Part shown: positions 1 through 9,419 of the stretch, one piece after another
How the letters are laid out: each line of letters begins with the position of its first letter
Numbering within the stretch: the stretch's first letter is position 1
Source: Nothopassalora personata
Taxonomy: Eukaryota > Ascomycota > Dothideomycetes > Mycosphaerellales > Mycosphaerellaceae
Assembly: GCA_033816765.1 (NCBI GenBank)
Contig: CM066293.1
Location: 2,666,001 to 2,730,000, forward strand
Reading direction: 5' to 3'
Length of the DNA stretch: 64,000 nt
Notes under the pieces: generated by a model
Database searches by the model: none
Told to the model about the DNA's origin: nothing
What the model saw: the letters and a program-made list of their open reading frames with translations, nothing else
Program-made: the position numbers and the translations under genes

Positions 1-379
1 AGTACTAAGCTTAGATAATAGGATCGATCTCGTAATGGGGGAGGGAGAAGTCGCTAATAGCGAAGATAGTAGTAATTTAAACGAGATCGAGCCTATCGCC
101 GACGAAGAGGTACTACCTATAGGAGTTAACGAAAGGGGATCGGATCCTAAACCGGAATCTAAGAAGCTATAGGTTAGGCCTTATAACCTTTCTATAGCCG
201 AAATTTCACAGTTTAGTAGGATCGAGGCTAAGAACTAATTAGCTAGCAATACTATACGGAGTTTACTTCCCTTAGGTATGTGTTACGCATGCCCTTTAGT
301 TTATTAAGCCAATTCGGTTATCTAGACTTTACTTTATAGGATGTTCTTACCTTAGTTAGACCTTAGTTAGTAGAGTTAC

Positions 380-405
380 ATTTGCCGGTCCCGGGACCGG
401 TAAAT
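380..405. repeat. 26-bp GypC palindrome, copy 1 (before ORF-Y)
   Basis: Near-perfect palindrome with core CCGGTCCCGGGACCGG flanked by ATTTG and TAAAT. It lies between the pol C-terminus and ORF-Y in GypC-A. The CACGTG box that follows the other copies is here TACGTA, as expected from RIP. Confidence 0.9.
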
Positions 406-849
406 TGGATTACGTAACATTATAGCATGCCTCTATTAAATGCTTACCTAGGTAGTTACTAGTACTGGTTTTCGGTCACATGTAGGGTTATCGGACCTTT
501 AGTATAACCTTAATAGCACTACTCTTACTACTTATAAGACCGGTCTCGGCGCTACTACCTTATTACGGTTATAGGGATATACGCTAAGAGGTATACTTAA
601 GCGTAGCTCTCTACCTACTACTTCCTCTCTTTTTCTTTAAATACTAATACCCTATCTATACTAGTACATCCTTACTAACTACTAATATATCTATCTACTA
701 CTACTACATACATTAAGCTTTTAAAGCTTACTAACACTCTAGAGTAGCACTACGAGATAGCTAACTCTTACGATCTTACTACTAGCGAATCCTAGTTATT
801 ATAGCTTTAGCTAGTCCTTCGTTACGCCCGGCTAGTTCGAGTATAGCGC

Positions 850-1606
850 TTACTAGTACTATTACTAGGCTTACCCGCCTACCTTAGACCTTATTCGAGT
901 CCCTTCGTCTACCGGACAACGTTAAGCATGTCCTTACTAATACGAACACGCCGAAGTCCGCCGCTAATATTATGTTCCGAGAGCTTAGTCCTTAGAAGCG
1001 GGTTAAGGTGTTAAAGGACTTCTATAAGGGCTTCGAGAAGGTGTTCGAAGACTACTCCGTCTAGGTTAAGCTGTTTTTTAAGGAAGTTAAGAACTGTATA
1101 GGTAAGAGCTATAAGGATAAATTCCTTAGTAATAAGAAGCTCGATGTCTTGTTTCCTATCGTTAGTAAGATTCGTAAGACCGGTTTAGAGATTCGTAATC
1201 GTAAGAAGACTCTTCGAGCTACGCTTACCCGCTACTAGCTATAGTAGATAGATAACAAGATTCTTAATCGACGTATTATCTCCGAGCTTTATAGTACTAA
1301 TAGCGGGCGCCGCTAGTTTACGGCCTTTATTAATAAGTACCTAGACTATAGTAGGGCTATTAGTAGAATTTAGAGGGCATAAATCTAGCGTATAAAGATT
1401 AGCCGTAAGGGCATAGATCGTAAGCGAATTCTAGAGCCTAGTAATCTTACCCGGTACGATAGGGAGGCTAAAGTACGTAGCATTAATCCGTAGTCGGCTA
1501 AGAGTAGGGAGATTATTAGAAGACACCGCCTAGCTGTCTATAAGGATAGCCTTCTATACTTTATAGAAGGTACTATTACTAAGAAGTCCGCGTCCCTAGA
1601 GGATAG
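850..1606 (+). pseudogene. GypC third ORF (ORF-Y), N-terminal part, RIP-killed
   Basis: Reading one frame through the TAG and TAA codons gives a continuous Lys/Arg-rich protein. Examples are the stretches KVLKDFYKGFEKVFEDYS near 1005-1060 and RHRLAVYKDSLLYFIEG near 1523-1573. The same frame runs through the two other GypC copies at about 17800-14962 (-) and 25876-35725 (+). I do not recognise the family; see the entry for the GypC-B copy. The start is uncertain because the N-terminal region is low-complexity and mutated. Here the frame is broken by the GypB-1 insertion. Confidence 0.55.
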
Positions 1607-2010
1607 TGTTAGGTTTAGTATAACCTAATGATATTACAAGTTAAGAAGATAAGCTTAATCGGGTTTGTTCTCGGGCCGATAGGAAGTCGAGGGAGAGTAA
1701 TAAAGTAGTAGCTATCTTATCTCGTAAAGACTAAGTAGCAGTAAGGCAGAGGTTAGGTTATAGTGTATTCTAAACAGTAATATTGAACAGTGAGTTAAAC
1801 GCCTCGAAACTATAGGGCGTTCTTAGCGTTCCTAAATATAAAGGAGATTCGTAGATCTCGGTAATTAGTTTAATTATTCTAAGCATAAGCAGTCTAATTA
1901 GTCTAAGCATAAGCAGTCTAATCGCTCTAAGTCTAAGCGCTTAGGTAGGATGAGTTACGTGTTTATCTTATCGTTATAATTCTAGGGTCTATAGAAATTA
2001 TTCCGTAACA
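1607..2010 (-). repeat. GypB-1 3' LTR (404 bp)
   Basis: Begins TGTTAGG and ends CCGTAACA on the + strand. The first ~230 bp (R-U5 in element sense) match the LTRs of GypB-2, while the remaining ~170 bp (U3) do not. The U3 part holds a tandem repeat of about 25 bp with core CTAAGCATAAGCAGTCTAAT (about 1868-1922). It is followed by CTATCCCC, the complement of a polypurine tract. Confidence 0.8.
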
Positions 2011-2272
2011 CTATCCCCTTCTTAGCCTAGCTTCGTCCCGAAGCTTCTTAAGCCGTTATCGTTTCTTATAGTAATAGTTAACTATATCTTCTTCCTCCTA
2101 TAAACGCCGTTAACGACTTACTTAGGATACCGAAGTTTCTAGTATCGAAATAGCTCTATGTACGAATTGTTAGAAGTCTCGATCCTCGGGCGTAGTAGTA
2201 AAGTATATCGTAGGTTCTCGGTCCGGAAAGTGTTCGGCCTATATTTAAAAAGGCTATAAGGATTGCGACGTG

Positions 2273-2468
2273 TATTAAGGGATGTCGTAATGTATAGCAC
2301 GCCCACGACCTGCCAGTCGTAGATGAACTAATTCTTGCCTTTTGTTTAAGACGCATTACGCGTCGCAAGGTGTACGCATACGTGTCACGTGCGGCTTAGT
2401 AGCCGGTCGCGACCGTATGTTACATGTAAGGCTATATGTAAGGGTTAGCTACTAGGCTACCCCTTATA
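2273..2468 (-). repeat. GypD-1 3' LTR
   Basis: On the + strand it begins TATTAAGGG (from TGTTAAGGG by RIP) and ends CCCTTATA (from CCTTGCA). It contains the palindrome CGGTCGCGACCG (2404-2415) and a GTCACGTGC box. It matches 8674-8869, 37824-38004, 56491-56687 and 63767-63963. Confidence 0.85.
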
Positions 2469-2774
2469 ATTGCCTCCCCTCCCGTACGAGCTGTCCTTAG
2501 CTCGCTAGTTACTACGTAGAGGCTCCTACGTACTTCTAGAACTATAGTTGCTATACGGCCTATATACGGGTTACGTACGTGTCGTTATGTAGGTATAGGT
2601 AAGTGAGGCTTAGTTACTATACCGACGTAGCTAGTTAGGGGCATAAAACTCTAGCCTAACCTAGTTCTATTTCGTAGTACGTTCCCTAGCGTACCACCTT
2701 CGTCGCACTACTACTACGCACCCGCACCGTACCCGTACCGTAAGCGCCTCGCTAGCATTATTATCATTATTATT

Positions 2775-3790
2775 ATGTCGGACGGGCCCTCCTCGCCGCT
2801 ATTCTCTAGCCGCTCCGCCTCCTCTAGTAGTACTAGTAGCGATAGTACTACTAGCCCCTTAGAAGACGAGCGCCGCTAGGCGGCTCTAGTACGTAACGCA
2901 CCTAGAACGCCTAGTAGTCGTAAGCGACTAGCATTACCCTCGTAGCTACTAATGCCCTCGCCCGCTACTAAGCTCTCGTAGCGGATTAACATATATATAC
3001 GGTGCCTCCTATACTTCGTTAGGGGTAAGTCTCTACGCGCGCCGCCTACGATTCGTATACTAACTACTTACTAGACGAAGCCGATGACTATGATAGTATT
3101 ACTACCGGCGAGCTCCTAAGGAAGTATAGCCGCTATAGGCGTAATAGACATAGCTACGTGCCTAACACTAGCTACGCTATCGCCTCGCTAGTAAGTCGCC
3201 TACGCGCCGCGCGCTCCTAGCGCGACTTCCTTACGGCTATGATAGGCTAGGCGCCTATAGATCTCTAGTAGTAGGAGCTAGTAGAGTAGATCCGCCTATG
3301 TACCTAGCTAGGTAACGACATTACGGAGGTAAGTCGCTACTTCGCTCCTACGAGTCGACTACTACTCGCGTGCGGGGGCTCTAGTACGTCTCCTATGCTT
3401 CGGCTAACCCTTTCTATAGGCTATTAGGCAATTCAATGCCTATAAGCATAAGCGTACTAGGGAAACCCGTATACGTGCTTCTACCGCCGCTACTACTGCC
3501 GCCGCCCCCGCCGCCGAAGCCCTTGCGCTCTAGTAGGAGTAGAACCGCGCCCTTAATAGGCTATTCGAACTCGGCCGCGCCGTAAGTCGTATATTCCTTG
3601 CATACGTGTACCCTACTAACCGTAGTTCCAGTTCCTATAGGCGTAGAACATTAATACTACCGCCGCCGACTAGGCGTTCCTACCTAAGTTACTACGTGAT
3701 AACAACTAAGGCGCTCGCCTTACACGCTACTCGCGGGCTCCTCGCCTACTTCTACTCTACGTGGCCCCTAGTAGGCGCGCTACTCTTTAG
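2775..3790 (+). pseudogene. Four-exon antisense gene of GypD-1 (RIP-mutated)
   Basis: ATG at 2775; exons 2775-3024, 3075-3328, 3420-3581 and 3626-3790; introns of 50, 91 and 44 bp. Every intron starts GTAAGT and has a CTAAC branch site (TACTAAC at 3058-3064) before TAG. Phases fit, giving an exact 277-codon frame when TAG/TAA inside exons are read as former Gln codons. The predicted ~276-aa protein starts MSDGPSSPLFSSRS, is Ser-rich at first, then charged and probably coiled coil (Gln/Glu-rich around the old QQQEL region). GypD-2 and GypD-3 share the exon-intron plan. No known family recognised. It lies between pol and the 3' LTR, on the opposite strand. Confidence 0.7.
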
Positions 3791-3851
3791 CTTTTATTTT
3801 GTTTATAGTTAAGAAAAGTTTTATTTATACTTTAGTACTCCTATACTAGTC

Positions 3852-6800
3852 TTATTTACTTCTCCTTAACGCCTTATAGTCGGCTACTATGCGATCCGCA
3901 TTCGCGAGGCCCTCCGCCGGTTCCTAGCTATTATACTCCTCTAGCTAGTCCTTCCACTAGACTAGATACTACAGCTTGCCCTTACGCTTACGCCTATCTA
4001 GTACTGCCTCTACCTTATACTCTCCGTCCTTATTAGCTAGAGGGGGTACGGGTCTATCCTTATCGCTACCGATATACGGCTCGAGGAGAGAGACATAGAA
4101 GACGTTATAGAGCCTTAAGTTGGCTAGTAGCGCTAGGCGGTACGCCTACGAACCGGTAGCGTCCGTAATGCGGTATAGGCCGATGAACTTCGGACCTATC
4201 TTCTTCTTTAGTACTGCTAACTTAAGGTTCTTCGTTAATAATAGGACTAAGTTACCTACGCGGTAGGTCTTAGCTTAGTAGGTCTTGTTATAGTAGCGAG
4301 CCTAGCTTTCTACTATAGCCTTCTATCGCTCCTCGAGTGTAGCGCGTAGTTTTCATATGCGACTCGTAGCTATTACCGCTACTAGTACTTCCCCCCCCCT
4401 AGGTCTCGTCTCGAGATCTAGTTAGTGTAGGGGTAATCTTAGGTCGCTAACCGTGCGCTATCTCGAACAGACTTATCCGTAGTGTTAGGTAGATACTGTT
4501 ATTAGCTACGAATTTAGCAACTATAAGCCACTTAGCCTACTTAGTTTAATTGTTACTATAGTAATAACGAAGGTATTGTTCGAGGGTTTAGTTTGCCCTC
4601 TTAGTTTAGCCGTTAGTCTAAGGGTGAAAGGCCGTGGATAGCTTACGCTTTATACGCGCCTCGAAGTAGAAGTCACTCTAAAACTAACTAGTAAAGACCG
4701 GACCTCGGTCGCTTACTATACCTAACGGGACACTATAGTATCGCACGATTTCGTCTCGTAGGAGCCTCGTAAGCTCTACGGCTGTACAAGTCTTCGTCGT
4801 CGGGATATATAAGCTTATTTTTAAGTAGCGATCGACTATTACTAGGATCGCATTATACACGCAACCGGCTCGCGTGCTTAGAGGTAGGTCCGTAATAAAA
4901 TCTATAGTGATTTCCTACTACAGTCGCTCCGGTCTAGGAAGCGGTTATAGCTTGCCGTAGGGTCGATAGCGCCTCGCCTTCGAACCCTAGTAGGTTCTAT
5001 AGGCTTAGACGTATTGCTTCACGTCCGTACTAAGTGAGTCCCACTAATAATTACGTCGTAACAGCTCTTTAGTCTTAGTCCTTCTAAAGTGACCCGCGAG
5101 GACGTCGTCGTAGTATATGCGAATTAGATGCGACCTAATTGCGTGATCCCTAGGTACTACGATCGCGTCTCCGTAGTACATAAGGTTATCCTTTATATGC
5201 TATCCCTTAGCGTCCCTCGCGCTTAGCGCCTACGCTAAGTATGCGACATACTAGTCGTCTTACTACTACGCGATCTTTATTAAGAGTAGGATCAACTTAC
5301 CCGTCGAGCTGTAAGCTTAACCCTATATTACTATAGCATACACTACTACTAGTAAAGACGGCTTATCTTAATAGGGAAGGTTACCTCTCTGCACTACTAT
5401 CGCCGCGCCTATGTCGCCCTACATCGCCTCGTAGGTAGCAAGCACGCGCTTCACCGTCGGCTCGCTTATCCCTTCTAGAGACTCCTTCTAGAAAGACAGC
5501 TTACTTTATAAGGTAGGTAGTAAGTTCGAAGTTTATTACGTTATAGCTACGTAGTTACTACGTCTCGAAGGCGCGTCGGCTAGGTTAGTCTTACCCGGCC
5601 GATGCTCTACTATAAAATTAAAAGACTATAGGAACGTAGCCTATCGAGCTTACCGCCCATTTAGCTACTTTACTATTATAAAGCCCTATAGGTTAGCGTA
5701 GTCGACTAGTACTCGCACCGTATGCGTAGCGCCCTCTAAGTATAGCCTCTAATGCTTAAAAGCCTTAACTACTATAAGTAGCTCCTAATCGTGCGTCTCG
5801 TAGTTGTACTCGGCTAGTATTATCTTACGTAAATAGAAGGCAATTAGATGCTACTTAGTCCTAAATAGCTAAGAGATAATGCCTATAATCGTAAAACCTA
5901 AGGCATCCGTCTTAACCCTCGTACGTAACGAAGGATCGAAGTGCCTTAGGATAGGTGCTCCGAGGAACTTAGCTTTTAGCCGTTAGAACGCTTACTCCTC
6001 GTAAGCGGACTACATAAGAGGCCCTTACTTCTTACTATTCTTACATCCCTTTAGTAGGTCTGTTAATAGCTTCGCAATCCTCGAGTACCCTTCGATAAAG
6101 CGCCTATAGAAGTTATAGAATCCTAGGAAGGATTGAACCTTATAAAAACTCGTAGGCGTAGGCCATTCCTCGATTACGGCTACCCTACTCCTATCCATCG
6201 ATACGCCTACGACGCTTACAATAAATCCTAGGAACTCGGTATTCTCCTAGAAGAAGCGACACTTCTTAGGGTTTGCGAATAGAGTAAACTTCCGTAGCCT
6301 CGTAAGCACTTCGCGCACGGCTCGTACGTATACCTTACGCGTCTCGCTATAGATAAGGATATTATCTAGGTAGACTACGCAAATGTTATTAACTAAGCCG
6401 GTTAGCGCCTTGTTAATATACCCTTAAAAGGTTACTAGTACGTTAGTTAACCCGAACGGCATTACTAGGTACTCGTAGTGTCCGTATCGCGTGCGAAACG
6501 TAGTCTTCTACTTATCGCCTCGCTTAATAGGGATACGATAGTAGGCGTCCTTTAAATCGATTATAGTAAAGAACCTAGAACCTAATAGACTATCTAGCGT
6601 CTCGCTAATTAGGGGTAGGGAGTATTGGTTCTTTACTGTAATCTTATTTAAGCCTCTATAGTCTACATAGAGCCTAAGGGTACCGTCTTTCTTTAGCACG
6701 AATAAGATAGGCGCACCCGCCTGGCTTACGGACCGCCTAATCTACCCCTTCTCTATTGCTTACGTAAGGTACTCCTTTAAGGCCTCTAACTTAGTTAAGG

Positions 6801-8440
6801 ACTAGTAGTATAGCGGCTTAAAAGGGGGTTTCTTTCCTTTAACGAGATTAATCGCATGCTTAACCCCGTCGGGCATCTTACGCTTCGCCTACTTATTAGG
6901 TGCGTATACATCTCGGAAGTCTATAAATTCTTTAGGCTACGAGGGGCCCTCTCCTTCGGGTACTACTATAGTAATAGCCCGAACACTTATCGCATAAACC
7001 TACTTTAAGCTCTCGAGATCCCTAAGGAACTCGCGTACGTTACGCTACTAAATCGTAGGCGTCTCTATACCGTAGTACTACTAGTCCTTACAATCGCTCT
7101 TTACGATCCGATTGCGGTACCTCTAGGGTCTACCTAAAATTACTAATAGCCTACCTATAGGCACCGCGTAGTAGATAGCGTTACTTACGCGCTCTACTCC
7201 CGCGTTATTAGCGAGTCGTAGCCGAACCGTAAAGGCGCCGTAGCAATACCCTAGGTTATGCGTATACGACTCTAACTTCGGTAGCCTTGCCCTATTAATA
7301 GGTTACATTTAATGTCGGAGTACATACTTATACGATACTAGGCTAAGATCCGTATAGTTATCTAGGAGAAACGTAGCCTCGCGAAAGCCCTTACGAGTCT
7401 CGACTGCGCCTCGTAAGTAACGCGCTAGACACGCATCCACTCGCCTTAAAGGGTCGACTTTAGGAAAACTCGGACTTAGGAGTGACCTACTTCTAGTCCT
7501 CTACCTTTTCCCTAGTCGCTACCCTTCTTAGTTAGAGCCTTCGTAGCGTCTACCCTACGAACCGCTTACGCGTTACGGTCCCTCCATAGGTGCCTATTCG
7601 GGCAATCCGTCTTAATGTAACCCTTCTTATAGTATCTATAGCACTCCGCTTTAGTCCTATCGAAGGTTATAGACGATCCGCCGGCGTCCCGCTAGTAACT
7701 CGCACCCGGGTCGCGCGACGCCTAACTATACTTCTACTACTTCGAGCTACGATCGCTTCGCCCTTAGTCGCCCTTAGTCTCTCGCCTACGGCGACTATAC
7801 TACCCGCGGTCGTGCCCTCCGCTACTACGCTCCGTGCTTTTAATACGCGAAGCTAGGATTACTAGTTCCTCTCTAGTTATTAGGATGTTATAAAACTTAA
7901 TGATTACGGACCATAGGCTAGGCGTAAGCTTAGCGAGCATGTGTCGCACGCGTTGCGCCTCCGTATAGTCCCCTAACTGATCCTCTATAACATCTAGCTC
8001 AGTCGTAAACTAACGTACTGTCTAGTTGTCCTTCTATTTCACCGCCTTATACTCTAACATTACGTTAAGTACGCGGTTCATAGGGTTACCGTATACGTCT
8101 CGATAGAACTCCTTAAAGTCCTAGTATATATACCCTTTAAGGTTAAGGACGCTATAGTTAGCGTACTATCGCTCACTTACCTCTCCGCTTAGGTACATAA
8201 CCCTATATAGGACCTTTAACTCGTTCGTCGTATACGTGCCGCCTAAGAGGGTAAAGATAAGAGAGAGCTCCCTTAGGAATACCCGTGCTTTCTTAATCGA
8301 GTCCCCTCTAAAAGGCGTAGGTTCTTTAAGACGTAAACGTGTCGTATACGATGCGACCGCGCCTCGAGCTGCGATATTATCGTTAGTTACTATAGATAGA
8401 GGAGGGGGAGTAGGGGATAGTTCTCCGCTAGATTCGCCCT
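3852..8440 (-). pseudogene. GypD-1 gag-pol remnant
   Basis: Read from right to left. Gag is around 8440-7850 (its start MPPADPYGESGGE is intact in the GypD-3 copy). A protease-like segment with ALL-type DNCTDLSLVS lies near 7340. RT is around 6900-6300: 6508-6699 stays open with [14 protein letters not shown] and [10 protein letters not shown]. RNase H and integrase follow, with a short chromodomain at the end (VKWK-type, near 4000-3870) and stop TAA at 3852-3854. Many TAG/TAA codons replace Gln and TAG replaces Trp, so the gene is dead. It matches GypD-3 nearly base for base outside RIP sites. Confidence 0.85.
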
Positions 8441-8673
8441 AAGGGTCCGCCGGCGGCACGCTTGCGTCCCGTAAGATCTCTCACTGTTTAATCTCCCTCT
8501 ATATCTCCTTCTCCTTAACCTCTACCCGAAGGGCATCCCTCCTTACGACTAAGGCTACACGCATCGCTTATTACTAGGCCCTAGGGCTTAGGGGAGCCGT
8601 AGGCGTAGCGCTACTGTCGTCGCGTTCAGACTCTATAGCGTATATGGATTGTAACGAAGAGAAGAATTAGAAC

Positions 8674-8869
8674 TGTTAAGGGATGTCGTAATATATAGCA
8701 CGCCTACGACCTACTAGTCGTAGATGAACTAATTCTTGCCTTTTGTTTAAGACGCATTACGCGTCGCAAGATGTACGCATACGTGTCACGTACGGCTTAG
8801 TAGCCGGTCGCGACCGCATGTTATATGTAAGGCCACATGTAAGGGTTAGCTACTAAGCTGCCCCTTATA
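8674..8869 (-). repeat. GypD-1 5' LTR
   Basis: Begins TGTTAAGGG and ends CCCCTTATA on the + strand, the same length (196 bp) as the 3' LTR. The right flank GCGACGTG repeats the 8 bp left of the 3' LTR. Differences from the 3' LTR are mostly C/T and G/A transitions. Confidence 0.85.
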
Positions 8870-9268
8870 GCGACGTGCGTCTTTCTCGCCCGGAGTAGGA
8901 ACGTCTTCGCGATTCGCGCGATAATCTTAAGCTAGAGCTTAAGAGGATTAAAGAGGAGGAGGTACGGCTAAAGATACGTAAGATCCGTCTTCGGAAACAG
9001 CTACGATTAGCTAAGCGTCGTACCGACGATGCCGTCGCTAAGGAGTTAGAGGAGCTTAAGGAGGAAGAGGCGCGCGAGGAGCTAGCGTCTCTTAAGCGGG
9101 CGTCGGGGGGTAGAGGTGTTACCTTCGCTAGTTTCTTTTTCGGATATCCTAGAGATGCCCGTAAATAACTAGGCGGCGCTTTCTAGAGCGGAGCCTTAGG
9201 GCGAGTCCCTAGGGGTAGAGACTTATTAGGGTATTTATTCGTAAGTCGTGTCTCTATTCTTATTAATC

Positions 9269-9342
9269 GGCTAGGTAGCTTAGTAGTAGAGCGTAAGCTA
9301 TCTATACTCTTAAGGTCGTAGGTTCGATTCCTACCCTAGTCG
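9269..9342 (+). tRNA. Degenerate tRNA-Lys-like sequence (possible SINE head)
   Basis: A 7-bp acceptor stem forms between GGCTAGG (9269-9275) and CCTAGTC (9335-9341). The D arm GCTT/GAGC, the T arm GTAGG-TTCGATT-CCTAC and a perfect B box GGTTCGATTCC are present. AGCTTAGTAGTAGAGCGTAAG followed by CTTAAGGTCGTAGG resembles fungal tRNA-Lys. The anticodon arm is 19 instead of 17 nt with a mismatch, so it is probably not functional. A T5 run follows at about 9390. It sits inside GypB-1 between the antisense gene and the end of pol, and it is absent from GypB-2. A tRNA-derived SINE fragment or a captured tRNA relic is likely. Confidence 0.45.
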
Positions 9343-9419
9343 CTCGTCGGCCGAGAGATCGATTGTCGTTAGTCGTATCGGCGGACCCGTTTTTAGTATT
9401 GTCGAATCTTTTACTAACA

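Larger units (their letters stand above)
1..1606 (+). mobile_element. GypC-A: 5'-truncated, RIP-mutated Gypsy fragment
   Basis: This fragment matches, in reverse orientation, the 3' half of GypC-B (about 18700 down to 16900). It holds the C-terminus of pol (1 to about 340), the recurring palindrome (380-405) and the first part of the third ORF (about 850 to 1606). It enters from the window edge and is cut at 1606 by the LTR of GypB-1; the 5 bp before that LTR are GATAG. CpA is strongly depleted and Gln codons read TAG or TAA, so no open frame survives. Homology to GypC-B is seen directly; the family name is mine. Confidence 0.8.
2273..8869 (-). mobile_element. GypD-1: complete RIP-mutated Gypsy element with antisense gene
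   Basis: Bounded by two 196-bp LTRs (2273-2468 and 8674-8869). The 8-bp word GCGACGTG lies directly outside both ends (2265-2272, 8870-8877). Minus-strand order: 5' LTR, gag, protease, RT, RNase H, integrase, chromodomain with stop at 3852-3854, then about 1.4 kb with a plus-strand spliced gene, a polypurine tract (complement of GCCTCCCCTCCC near 2471) and the 3' LTR. It is inserted in the antisense gene of GypB-1, whose frame continues on both sides. Confidence 0.9.
2100..9168 (+). pseudogene. Antisense Cys-cluster/coiled-coil gene of GypB-1, split by GypD-1
   Basis: A plus-strand frame, opposite to gag-pol, runs to 2272 and resumes in frame after the GypD-1 insertion (from 8870) to a TAA at 9166-9168. 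The first part encodes a Cys-rich stretch ending GKCSAYIQKGYKDC near 2224-2268, with one Cys probably turned to Tyr by RIP. The second part is a long charged coiled coil (ELKRIKEEE... KELEELKEEEARE, about 8940-9090). This is the same plan as the antisense genes of GypB-2, TRG-I and TRG-II. The start is not defined. The role is unknown; a DNA- or RNA-binding dimer is a guess from the architecture. Confidence 0.6.

Noticed and set aside
850..1606. UAG/UAA reassigned to glutamine (alternative genetic code)
   Set aside because: CpA/TpG is depleted in all frames and in non-coding DNA, and the unmutated elements in the same window use CAG/CAA normally. RIP explains it.
3606..3812. 68-aa + strand ORF as a separate gene
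   Set aside because: It reads through intron 3 of the antisense GypD gene; the spliced frame is the one conserved in GypD-2.
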